From assembly GCA_030340625.1 (NCBI GenBank), contig JAOPHQ010000569.1, positions 512,001-576,000 of the forward strand: a stretch of 64,000 nucleotides of DNA. The letters are read 5' to 3'. The number at the start of each line of letters is the position of its first letter. The stretch's first letter is position 1. The stretch is from Merluccius polli. Its lineage: Eukaryota > Chordata > Actinopteri > Gadiformes > Merlucciidae. The position numbers were made by a program, and so were the translations under genes. Below the pieces are notes generated by a model, which was not told the origin of the DNA, did not search any database, and saw nothing but the letters and a program-made list of their open reading frames with translations. Positions 50,412-60,344 of this stretch are shown here, in pieces.

Positions 50412-51188
50412 TAGGGATGTCCGATATTGGCTTTTTTACCGATAACCGATATTGTTCAACTCTTAATTTCCGATACCGATATCAACCGATACCGATACCG
50501 ATATATGCGGCCACGTGAAACCTCCGCTTTACACTCATTGCAATAGGCTTTATGCCGAGCGGAAGTGTGGAAGTGTGGATTAATAAATAAAAACAAAACA
50601 GCGGTTAAAGCTAGCGTGTGTGTCCGGGAGAGGGCTACTCTCCTCGGACATATTACTCTGAAGCCCCGGTGACGGTCTGGAAGTGCGGATTAAAAAAAAA
50701 CAGCGGTAAAAGCTAGCGTGTGTGTCCGGGAGAGGGCTGCTCTCCTCGGACACATTACTCTGAAGCCCCGGTGACGGTCTGGAAGTGCGGATTAATAAAT
50801 AAAATAATGTGAGTGCGGTACAGCGGACCTGAACCGGTTGTGATGAGACTGTTTCGCAGAATGCGTTAGTATGTTGCGCATAACCCCTATTTTACTATTC
50901 AACGTAGAAACTTTGAAATAACTCCAAACCACCGACATAACCACAGCTACAACTAGCGTCCCGCTACACGGCCGCACATGCCCAGGCTTGTTATTGAGAC
51001 GGCGCGGCGTGTTTGATGATGTCATCAAACCACGTCCTCACTTGAAACATAACAGATGTCTGAAATTATTTCAAAATCGATTTCGGTATCGGTTAAAAAA
51101 CCGATACCGATATTTTCCGATATTGATTTTTTATGCCAATATCGGTGGGCCGATAATATCGGTGGGCCGATAATATCGGACATCCCTA
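50412..51188 (-). mobile_element. hAT MITE, 777 bp, relative of 35238-35768
   Basis: The ends tagggatgtccgatatt and atatcggacatcccta are flanked by an exact 8-bp duplication, atgcttac, at 50404-50411 and 51189-51196. The core, including the VWSYFKVS transposase start (minus strand, about 50910-50950), matches the 35238 element in inverted orientation. This copy has an extra segment with two near-identical blocks (gctagcgtgtgtgtccggga at about 50610 and 50712). Confidence 0.95.
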
Positions 51189-51590
51189 ATGCTTACTAAC
51201 ATTATTATTGAGTTGAGAACTAACTTACCTATTATGTCATTGTTAAACCTTTACTAAGCTTTTTTCTAAACCCTTTTCTTGCTTTATTAAAATGAATACA
51301 TACTTTATTAAGCATTTATTAGCAGCAAACTATGCACTTATTAACAACTAAGCTTTTTGTGTTGCTTTAAGATAGATAGATAGATAGACTTTATTGATCC
51401 TAAGCTGGGAAATTGGAGTGTAGCAGCAGCATTACATACAGTAACAACACAATGAATTAAAGAATAAAATGCAATATAAAAAATGTATAAAAATGTATAA
51501 CTAGAAAATGCATTTCCTGCAGAAAATGCGTGTGAATGCTGGAAGCTGAATGATAAGCGCAAAGCAGACATATAAAATGAATTGATCTGA

Positions 51591-52030
51591 AGAATCTGAA
51601 AGTAGTAGTAGAAGCTGAAATAGTAGAAGAATCTGAAAGTAGTAGTAGAAGCTGAAATAGTAGAAGAAGCTGAAAGTAGTAGTAGAAGCTGAAATAGTAG
51701 AAGAAGCTGAAAGTAGTAGTAGAAGCTGAAATAGTAGAAGAATCTGAAACTAGTAGTAGAAGCTGAAATAGTAGAAGAATCTGAAAGTAGTAGTAGAAGC
51801 TGAAATAGTAGAAGAAGCTGAAAGTAGTAGTAGAAGCTGAAATAGTAGAAGAATCTGAAAGTAGTAGTAGAAGCTGAAATAGTAGAAGAATCTGAAACTA
51901 GTAGTAGAAGCTGAAATAGTAGAAGAATCTGAAAGTAGTAGTAGAAGCTGAAATAGTAGAAGAATCTGAAAGTAGTAGTAGAAGCTGAAATAGTAGAAGA
52001 ATCTGAAAGTAGTAGAAGTAGTTGAAATTG
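51591..52030. repeat. 37-bp minisatellite, about 12 copies
   Basis: The unit agtagtagtagaagctgaaa plus tagtagaagaatctgaa recurs with a constant 37-bp period (checked at 51601, 51638, 51675, 51712). Variants are aagaagctgaa versus aagaatctgaa, and gaaactag versus gaaagtag. It lies just 5' (on the minus strand) of the LINE 3' end. Confidence 0.95.
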
Positions 52031-52084
52031 TAGTAGAATAAGAGGCTGGGTTTTGATTTATATTGGAAAAATAAATGTATACTA

Positions 52085-52200
52085 CTATTTACTATTGCGG
52101 GCACCCCCCCCCCCCCCCCCCCGGCCGTAGGTCCGCGGTGTGTTTGTGTTACTATTGCGGGCACCCCGTCCCCCCCGGCCGTAGGTCGGGGGGGACCTAC
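52085..52200. repeat. Duplicated GC-rich block with poly(C) tracts
   Basis: ctattgcgggcacccc...ggccgtaggtc occurs twice, at about 52092 and 52151, with C runs of about 16 and 7 bases respectively. Confidence 0.8.
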
Positions 52201-52521
52201 GGCACAGTCAGTGGTGTATAAGGTCGGAGTTCGTGCTGCACTCTCCTCTGCTCCTCTCTGTCTCCCGACCTGAAAGCCTTCTTCTTCTTGTTCAGGAGTG
52301 CCTTCAGGTCACTGGTAATCCACGGCTTGTTGTTGGAAAAGCACTGAACGGTCCGGGCTGGCATGGTGGTGTCCTCGCAGAATCTTATATAATCTGTTAT
52401 GCAGTCGGTCATGTTATCAATGTCCTCCCCGTGTGGCTCACAGAGTACATCCCAGTCTGTCGACTCAAAGCAGTCCTGCAGTGCCTAAGCGGTCTCCTGT
52501 GTCCACTTCCTCACTGTCCTG

Positions 52522-52696
52522 GTGTGCACAGACTGCCTTCTCACAAGAGGGACATACTTGGGAGTCATCATGACCACATCATGTGCACAGACTGCCTTCT
52601 CACAAGAGGGACATACTTGGGAGTCATCATGACCACATCATGTGCACAGACTGCCTTCTCACAAGAGGGACATACTTGGGAGTCATCATGACCAGG
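52522..52696. repeat. 59-bp tandem triplication inside the LINE
   Basis: gtgcacagactgccttctca begins at 52524, 52583 and 52642. The repeated segment encodes part of the endonuclease C-terminal region (minus strand MTPKYVPLVRRQSVHMM). As 59 is not a multiple of 3, the triplication destroys the frame. Confidence 0.95.
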
Positions 52697-53088
52697 TTGT
52701 GGTCTGACCTGCCAAGGGGGGAGGCGTCATATGCATCCATGACATTAGCATATAATAAATCCAATGTTTTATTGTCTCTGGTGGGGCAGTCAACATATTG
52801 GTGGAAGTTATTTAAAGTGCTGTTCAGTGAGGCATGATTAAAATCACCTGTAATGACCATGAACGCATCCGGATGTTCAGTCTGCAGTTTAGCGGTGGCA
52901 GAGCTGATGACTTCACAGGCCACCGCTGCATCAGCTGACGGGGGGATGTAGACAGCGATAACAATGGTGGGCGTGAACTCCCTCAGCAAATAATATGGGC
53001 GCATTCCCACAGCCAGCAGTTCAATGTCCGGGGTACAGAGACGTTCCTTCACACTGACATGTCCGGGATTGCACCACCTCTCACTCAC
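52627..53088 (-). pseudogene. LINE ORF2 endonuclease domain (APE type)
   Basis: This 153-residue minus-strand frame reads TPDIELLAVGMRPYYLLREF, VIAVYIPPSADA, then VITGDFNHASL, NKTLDLLYANV and PLGRSDHNLVMMTPKYVP. GDFN and SDHNLV are signature motifs of the APE-like endonuclease of L2/CR1/jockey LINEs; the R-S-D-H contains the catalytic Asp-His. It nicks target DNA to prime reverse transcription. The frame breaks at 52695 where a 59-bp tandem triplication begins. A downstream linker piece (52412-52200, NNKPWITSDLKALLNKKKKAF) confirms the family. Confidence 0.9.
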
Positions 53089-53365
53089 ATAAGATTAATA
53101 CAAACTTTATTATGCACTTATTAACAGTTAACTATGCTTTGTGCAGCTACCGGATCTAAAGCGAGAACAATGCCTAAGGTTAATAAATCCTTCATTATTC
53201 ACTTATTAATCATCTGGACCCTACTACAAGTGGTCAAGCTTGATAAAATGTGAAAACAAAATTACATATTTTAGCCAAGACAGCTTTTTTGAAAAATATC
53301 TTTTTTAATTTTCATCACTTTCATGTAAATGTCAGCCACATGCGGCCACATAGAGAACATTGTAT

Positions 53366-53367
<2 letters not shown>

Positions 53368-53408
<41 letters not shown>
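53368..53408. repeat. (TA)n tract
   Basis: (TA)n immediately left of a hAT element. It continues on the other side (54130-54154) and again at about 54728-54800, showing that successive elements inserted into one TA-rich tract. Confidence 0.85.
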
Positions 53409-53411
<3 letters not shown>

Positions 53412-54129
53412 GGCTGTCGCGTTAACGCGAGATGATTAATTTCTGGAATAAACAGCAATAACTTTTTTAACGCATTAACGCATTCCCGTCCTGTTTTACC
53501 CACAATTCAACCCCCGGCGCATTCATTCCTCATCGCGTAAACAGCATTGCTGACACGAGCGAGATGGAGGAGTCCGACGAACCGGTTGGCCCTCTGGATG
53601 GACAGTTCAAGTAGAAAACAAATATTTGCAGGCAAGCAGGGCCCGCAAATATTTGTTGTATACTATATACATATTTATTTTAATATTTATACTATTTGTT
53701 GTATACTATAATATCTAGCGACTCCTGCATCCACGGTTCCATGCGAACGACTCTTCTCAGCCGCAGGCATATTTGCAGAAGAAACGGTCCGCTTTACATT
53801 CAGAATATGTCAACAAGTTAGTTTGCCTTAGCAACTGGCTAAAAGATGAATAAGTAAAAGGGCCACATGTAATTGTGTGAAAGTGCGAGAGTTGTTCGTT
53901 CAAAAAGAAAAACGTTCCATTCAGTTGTTGCCAAAATTGTTTAGAATTAAATTATTTTTTCTGGATTTGTCATTAATAAAAAACAAATGTAATATCCGCT
54001 TCTTGTCATTTATCTTTCTGTTCTGAGAACAGTACACAGAAAATGTGAATTTTTCATATTTAGGATTGTGATTAATCGAAATTAATTCAAGAAACCTAGA
54101 TTACAATTTTTAATCGTTTGACAGCCCTA
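53409..54129 (+). mobile_element. Internally deleted hAT, TIR TAGGGCTGTC
   Basis: The ends tagggctgtcgcgttaac and aatcgtttgacagcccta lie in (TA)n, giving an atatatat duplication. Two transposase pieces survive. A start-like frame, MEESDEPVGPLDGQF, lies near 53565. A C-terminal hATC dimerisation segment, ATPASTVPCERLFSAAG (53733-53775), is followed after a frameshift by NKLVCLSNWLKDE (to about 53850). PASTVPCERLFSAAG is diagnostic of hAT transposases. Confidence 0.85.
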
Positions 54130-54154
54130 ATATATATATATATATATATATATA

Positions 54155-54728
54155 AGTGGTGGGCATTGATTAATTTCTTTAATCTAGATTAATCTACCTG
54201 TAATCTTGGAAATAATCTAGATTAATCTAGATTAAAATGGCTCATTTGAATTCTGTCGAAGGCATTCATAATATGCGTGTGCTACCTAAATAATGACTAA
54301 AAATAAGTCTGCGCGATTGTTGACCGGAGGGGGAGAGGTGCGCGATTGTTGACGGGGGGGGGGGGGGGGGGGGGGGGGGGTCAGTAATGACACCGCGAAT
54401 ATGGACGTTTATCATCTTTTTTTAAATATATATTTTTTATGAGGCCCCTGATTGGCCGAGGCCCCGGGCTGAAGCCCAGGTAAGCCCGTGCATTAAGGCG
54501 CCACTGCCCAGACCTACGACCGAGGGGGGGGGGGGGGTCGCCGGACAGAGGACGCAGCCGTTCCGCAGCGCAGCCGTTCCGCGGCGCTTACCTTCCTTGG
54601 TGGAAATCCGGTATAGACCCAGCTCCCAACCCAACTTTGAGAATAGATTAACGGCGATAATTTTTTTTATCGCACGATAAGAGTCTCGCGTTATCGCAGC
54701 GTGTTAACGCCGATAACGGCCCACCACT
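54155..54728. mobile_element. hAT-type MITE with a nested GC-rich element
   Basis: The left end agtggtgggcattgatt and right end cggcccaccact are flanked by (TA)n. Inside, about 54310-54510, is a different element with gcgcgattgttgac twice, a poly(G) tract of about 28 bases (54353-54380) and a terminus gcccgtgcattaaggcgccactg-like sequence of hAT type. Target duplications cannot be told from the (TA)n. Confidence 0.6.
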
Positions 54729-54761
54729 ATATATATATGTATATATATATATATATATATA

Positions 54762-54800
<39 letters not shown>
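54728..54800. repeat. (TA)n tract
   Basis: (TA)n with TATG and ACTG interruptions, continuous in type with 53368-53408 and 54130-54154. Confidence 0.85.
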
Positions 54801-54801
<1 letters not shown>

Positions 54802-55356
54802 GCTCAAACAGGCCTTTGAAAATCTTTGAGGTAAACTGTATATTGTACAAGATATTCTGAAAACGTTATGAAACACCATTATCATCCACCTGCAGACCAG
54901 GCAGTTCCAGACATCCAGCAAAACAAAAAGCTTAGTTGTAGTGCATAGTTAACTGTTAATAAATGCATAATAAAGTATGTATTAATCTTAATAAAGCAAG
55001 AAGAGGGTTAAGAAAAAAAGCTTAGTAAAGGTTTAACAATGACATAATAGGTAAGTTAGTTCAACTCAAAAAGCTTAGTTGTTAATGAGTGCATAGTTAA
55101 CTGCTAATAAATGCATGCTAACGTATGTATTAATCTTTATAAAGCAAGAAAAAAGCTTAGTTAAGGTTTAACAATGTAGGTTTAACAACCACATTATAGC
55201 TAAGTTATTTACAATCAATAAATACAAAATAATAAATAAAAATAATGTTAATACCGGTAAGCATATTATAAGGACTTATACCCTATTAACTAATGCTTAT
55301 TAAGGGCCTTATTACCTATTAACTAACGCTAATAAGATATTATAAGGACTTATAAG

Positions 55357-56274
55357 CAGTGTTGGGAACGTTACTTTAAAAAAGAAATGAGTTATAGTTA
55401 CTCACTACTTGTTCCAAAAAGTAACTGAGTTAGTAACTGAATTACTTTATAATAAAAGTAACTAGTTACCAGGGAAAGTAACTATTTGCGTTACTGTAAA
55501 AAAAAAAGTTGCTATATGTCAAAGAATTTGGATTTTTCTGAGCAGTTTTCACAACGGACTCGCCATCTGTGCTGCTTCTTCAAATCTGTTTGGTGTGTGT
55601 GTGGTGCGCATGGCCTGGCTTGTGTGTAAAAACACTTGCTCCGATTGGCTCCCATGAAACATGACTCTTGCCTTAGCCAATCTTATACCATGGTCTGGGT
55701 GAATACTCGATTCTGATTGGCTGGAGGGTGTAGGTTAAAAAGTGTTAATTTACACCTAGGAAAGACGTTCGTTACCATCTAGCATTTAAATAGTCCGCTC
55801 GACTTGTAAAAATAAAAAAACCCTCACGATTTTAACTCTAAAACACATTAAAGTATTATTAATTGATTAAATGTTTCTTTCTTTCGTAAGTGACCATGGT
55901 GACCATGGTGGACCATGAAAGTGACTTTAGGAAAGCAACCGTTTTTCTCCGCTTCGCGTCGGACGGTTCACGCCTCCGCATCGTCCATTCATTTCTGTTA
56001 ATGGACACCGCGTCGGGCATTATCCCTTACATAATCGCTTATCTCGTTGTTAACCCACCCGGTTTCCTCACTAGCAGTTTGTGTATGGAGCCAGGGGTGC
56101 GTTCAGATTACGCAGTTTATTCAATCAATTCATAGTAACGCACCGCATTTAACGTTCAGTAACGATAACGGCGTTGTAACGACAGAAACAGTAATTAGTT
56201 AGATTACCCCGTTACTGAAAAAATAACGGCGTTACATAACGCCGTTCTTTTAAACGGCATTATTCCAAACACTG
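55357..56274. mobile_element. hAT element, 918 bp, TIR CAGTGTTGGGAA-type
   Basis: The left end cagtgttgggaacgttactt and right end ttattccaaacactg are flanked by an exact 8-bp duplication, cttataag, at 55349-55356 and 56275-56282. Subterminal gttact/agtaac repeats are typical of this fish hAT family. The centre (about 55670-56110) holds a fragment of the palindromic family seen at 19331 (accatggtctgggtgaatac, ctgattggctgg, cattatccctta). No transposase is readable. Confidence 0.93.
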
Positions 56275-56994
56275 CTTATAAGGGCCTTATACCCTATTAA
56301 CTCATGCTTATTACAAGGACGTTAATATAAAGCGCTAATATAAAGCGGTTGAAATAATTATAGAGGTCCGGACCTCTGTGACCTCATAGCTGGCATGCAC
56401 TCAGCATCACACACCTCCACAGGTGAGAAGTCCTCAAAGACGATCTTTAAAAAATACAAATGAATGAATTGTCATGTCACAATTATATTAGCATCACATT
56501 AGCTTCAATACTAAACAGAAACAAAAACAGAGATGCGCAAACTGAGAGCAGATTGAATATTTTGAATTTTGAATAACCTTGGTAGTAAAAGTAAGAGAAC
56601 AACAATAATCTAGTTCTTTTATCTGTTTGGAGCATAATCTAAGGACATTGAAATAGATATGTTTGCGTAAGTCTGTCCTATATCGCCATTCTCAATTTAC
56701 TCAAACTTACTTTCAAATAGAGTTTGGAAAACAGTAAACACAACAGTGAACACAACAGCACCTGGGGGGTATTCCAGAAAGCAGGTTCAACAAACTGTGA
56801 GTCTATCCCTGAACTCTGAGTTGACTTACTCTGAGATGGGAAACTCTGAGTATCCGGTTCCAGAACAGCGGATCTGAGTTAGTTCAATCAACTCTGAGTA
56901 TGTTAACCTCGAGTTATGCGCGTGCACAACCACTATAAAAAGCCATCATCAATGGAGCCCCGATACCACGAGTCACCAAGACAACCGAGAAAAA

Positions 56995-57145
56995 AAAGAT
57001 TGACATATTTCAGTGCACTGGAGTTGGAGGTCCTTATGCTGGCCTACGGCGAGTAGGACCACATATTTCGCCGCAAATCCAACACCGCTGCAGCAGCGAA
57101 AGGAGAGAGACGGCATGGGAGAACATTGCTGCCCGAGTCAACACG
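56995..57145 (+). pseudogene. Harbinger Myb/SANT-like accessory protein fragment
   Basis: The + strand reads LTYFSALELEVLMLAYGE, a TAG, then DHIFRRKSNTAAAAK. After a one-base shift it reads RETAWENIAARVN. The L-E-x-L...N-T-A-A-A-K-x-x-A-W-x-x-I-A-x-x-V-N pattern is the trihelix-type Myb domain of the DNA-binding partner protein encoded by PIF/Harbinger elements. One in-frame stop and one frameshift show decay. Confidence 0.8.
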
Positions 57146-57729
57146 GAATGTTTGAATGTACTATTCCATTGACATTTAACCGTAAGATCGTAGCATAGCC
57201 TATAGTTATGAATATAAGTAGGAATTAAATCTGATTTTCATTTAGGTGCATATTTTGCCAGGCTATGATTGCACCTCACTTTGATTTTAATTTTATTTTT
57301 TTAAATTGACTATTGAATACTATAGGCTATTAAACAAAGTAAATATTAATTCAGTGGCTACTTCAAATAGTAATTTAACCCCCTAACAAAATGTTGTTTT
57401 TCAACGTCCTCTCACTTAATACTCCACTTAGAAGATTAGCACTTACAAATACAAATAGCCTACATTTATATTTTATACCTATTGAAATAATTTAAAATGT
57501 GACGCTGTAGCCTACACCAAAACTCATTAAAATACTAATTAAAAACAAACATTGAGTTCTGCTCAGCCAACAGAAAGAAGGCAGAGGCCCAAAAAACTCT
57601 CTCTATCCCTGTCAGTCGTCGGTCCGGGGGGGGCGATCATAACGACCGACGGGGAGGGGGCGATCGTAACGGGGGCGGGGTGCGTTACGACCGGATCAAT
57701 TCAATTGCTAGCGACGTCCATGGTTGGAA

Positions 57730-58119
57730 CTATATTACAAATCCTGACTGTTGCTTTTGTACTATTAGGGAATAAAGAAAAACCAAATCACTTGTCAATT
57801 TGTCTTTTATTTTATTTTTAATCAAAAGTGATTTCGGGTGATTAGGTCCCTTACAGCCCTTCCATCCAAAAAACGTAGCGCTATGCATAAAGTTGTCTGA
57901 TGTGAGTGCTCGTCCGCGGTGTGTGAGGTTGGTGATATATGGCCGGAGAATGTGATTGAGATAAATGATACTGTTGGATGAAAAGCGGTAACGTTGGAAC
58001 ATATATTCTGGAAATGATAAGACGTCTAATCTGCGTCGGAAGATTCTCTCGCGACGTAAAGCATTTCCAATTAATACGGCTTCGATGTCAATCGGATTGC
58101 GAATGAATGGGCAATCCAT
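57730..58119 (-). pseudogene. Harbinger transposase (HARBI1-like), N-terminal fragment
   Basis: This minus-strand frame opens MDCPFIRNPIDIEAVLI, then ALRRERIFRRRLDVLSFPEY and RYRFSSNSIIYLNHILRPYI, ending in SRALTSD-like RGRALTSDNF. That is the helical N-terminal region of Harbinger DDE nucleases. The DDE catalytic core, which should follow, is missing: the frame continues into unrelated sequence after about residue 95. It starts about 220 bp from the right TIR, the normal position in the family. Confidence 0.85.
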
Positions 58120-58669
58120 GTCTAACCGCTTCCTCGTGTGGGAGGAGACAGGTAGAAACTCTGTGTTTCTTATAGTAAACCTGCCAGTGAGCAGGCTAGG
58201 TTCACAGAGTAAGTTACCGCAGTAACAGACCCAGAGTTTAAGTTACTTCTCTTTCTGGAACGGATAACTCAGAGTTTCCCTCATCTCAGGGTTAACAAAC
58301 TCAGAGTTTTCACATAACCCGCTTTCTGGAATACCCCCCTGGTGTAGAAAACCATCTCCAGCTGTCAACAGCCCGCCCCATCCACCAATGGAAGTGGTTA
58401 TGCACAAAGGCGTTCAAACGGAAATAGAACATGGCCGCCTCATGCAACTAGCCTATAGACCAACAGTGCAGCAGAGCAAAACAACTAGAAATGTTGCAGG
58501 TAATATAATGACAGGATCCACTGACAAAAAGACAAGGTCACGTTGTTTGGTTGTTTCTCTAAACCTATCCAGACTGATTTCCCGCTAAAGTATGAACCCT
58601 AAATAAAATGGCCAGCCAAAGGTTTTACACCAATGTCACCATGTGATCTGCAACGTATATCAGGTAATA

Positions 58670-59173
58670 AGGCTGTACCCTAAAAGTCGACAGGTCAAAT
58701 CGTCGTTCAGAGAGTCAACTCAAAGTCGAACAATCGCAGGTTTTTTTTTTTGTATATGCATTATAATAACTGAATAAAACATGATATAGAGGCTTAAGAT
58801 ACTGTAGTATATAGTTACTTATAGTACTTATAGTTAATGAGAGACCAACATATTAAAAAAAACCTTGACGGGCAAGTGCTGCAATGGTGAAAAAACTATC
58901 TGGACCATTATTGTAAAAAGATCTGGTCAAGCTATGCATGTTAACTTAACTCACTCCTGTTTTGTATGCAATTGATTGCCGTGATTGTATGTAACACAAA
59001 GACGTAATTTAGCCTATTCTATCAACTTACTTCTGTAATCCAGTTACAATTACAGCGTGTAAAGCTGGAAAATGTATTTTTATTTATTTTAAACCACGAA
59101 TCGTCGAATAATTGATTGACCTGGCGAATCGGGAGTCGACTTGGAAAATTCGGAAGAGTCGGGTACAGCCCTA
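58670..59173. mobile_element. Probable hAT MITE, TIR (A/T)AGGGCTGTACCC-like
   Basis: Left end aaggctgtaccctaaaagtc and right end gactcttcc-complement ...gtcgggtacagccct are inverted repeats of about 12 bp. No convincing 8-bp duplication is visible, so exact ends are uncertain. Confidence 0.5.
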
Positions 59174-59897
59174 GCGTGTTACACCTCGAGTTAAGGCTGC
59201 TAACGATCACTAAAGTTTGTACAGCCACAAATGAGTGAATGACAATTTGCCTCTTTCAATGGAGGAGCGGAGGCGTCAACTTCTGCAACCTGTGCTAATT
59301 GTCAGAGTCAGCACTTCATCTGGGTTTTCCATTTAATCGATTAAAACCCCACGAGGGGTGTCCAGGTGCCTGGGAAAAATGACCCCCCCCCCCGCCCTTA
59401 CTTCCACTGTAAATCAGACCACAGGCTACTGGGCGACTGCAGTACGTCTACATGATGTATGCCCCCAAGGCATGCTGTAGCAATGACAAGGTGATGCATG
59501 GGCCATCTGCATCCCAGTTGAGCTCCACCTCCAATAGAACTCTACAGCCAGAGCAAAATGTGTGTGCGTGTCTTCGGCCAGCAGTCCACTGTTTAAAAAA
59601 AAAAAACGAGCCCAAAGCTGGTGTGATATCTCTGGCGATGAGAGAGAGAGAGAGAGAGATCATATGAGTATTGATGTGGAGATGAGCATTAAATAAGAAT
59701 GGGCCGTCTCTTTATTATCTTCTGTCCATACCAGTGGTTTCCACTCTACTAGCAGTTGAGCTTAACAATATGTTTAACATAGTTTAAGACAAATAGAAGT
59801 GTTGAATAGAAACACGTAAAAAACCTAGCCTCAAACCATAGCCTCGTTCTCAAAAACTATTACTCAGACTACTACAAATTTGACATGGTTATGCTCT

Positions 59898-60344
59898 AGG
59901 GGTGACGTCCCCGGTGGCTTTTTACCGGAAATGTCCCTGTTTAAAAAAAAATAAGATTCTAAAAATATATTAATAGATTTTTAAATGGCAAAGGTTCTAG
60001 CTTGCTCATGAATATTAATTGACAAAGTTGGTAATTAGTCTCGTGTCTATCTGATAGTCTGTGACGCGACTCGCTATGAGCTATCAATACATTATAGAAT
60101 GATTTCTTATTTGAGTAGCCTACTTTGGCTTGTTTTTGGCTGGTTTAACAAAGCTTAAAACACATCATAGTTAACCATTGGGCATGTACTGCCCAATATA
60201 TAACTACAGTACTACATTTACCATGATAAGAATAGGCAAAAAGTGTTTTTTCATTAAAGAAATAATGACATCAGATATTTTGTTAATATAGGGACCGTCA
60301 AACTACAATTGTCCCCGTTTTTGATTTCAGAAATCTGGTCACCT
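59898..60344 (-). mobile_element. Probable hAT MITE, 447 bp, TIR AGGGTGAC-like
   Basis: The ends aggggtgacgtcccc (left) and gaaatctggtcacct (right) are short inverted repeats. The flanks tatgctct (59890-59897) and tatgctta (60345-60352) match at 6 of 8 positions. ggggac/gtcccc words near both ends fit the known fish family beginning aggtgaccag on the minus strand. Confidence 0.5.

Larger units (their letters stand above)
51361..53090 (-). mobile_element. L2/CR1-like LINE, interrupted
   Basis: On the minus strand the order is endonuclease (53088-52627), linker region (52412-52200), a GC-rich and minisatellite-filled middle, and a 3' end reading cactccaatttcccagctta, ggatcaataaagtc and (TATC)n at 51371-51410. 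Reverse transcriptase is missing, presumably replaced by a deletion and the repeat expansions. Confidence 0.7.
50225..56346. mobile_element. Long inverted-repeat (foldback-like) element, heavily invaded
   Basis: The left arm starts gctttatattaaggtccttg and, apart from insertions, runs to about 51360. The right arm (about 54925-56346) carries the reverse complement, ending taatataaagcgctaatata with a duplicated end. Shared arm words include taataagcattagttaatag, ccttataagtccttataata, ttacctattatgtcattgtt and cttattaacaactaagcttt. The arms contain short internal tandem repeats. Inserted within are hAT elements (50412, 53409, 54155, 55357), a LINE (51361-53090) and minisatellites. A further piece of arm sequence lies at 53090-53150. 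I found no target duplication for the whole and no gene of its own. Confidence 0.65.
56765..58338. mobile_element. PIF/Harbinger element, 1574 bp, 3-bp TSD
   Basis: The TIRs are gggggtattccagaaagcag (left) and cccgctttctggaataccccc (right, 3' end), flanked by the 3-bp duplication ctg at 56762-56764 and 58339-58341. Many aactctgagtt-type words fill the subterminal regions. Remnants of both Harbinger proteins are present: a Myb/SANT-like protein (+ strand) and the HARBI1-type transposase N-terminus (minus strand). A G-rich stretch lies at 57620-57680. The element is decayed and internally deleted. Confidence 0.93.

Noticed and set aside
57552..57821. 89-residue plus-strand ORF in the Harbinger element
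   Set aside because: It runs through a G-rich stretch and overlaps the recognisable minus-strand transposase remnant; no domain of its own.
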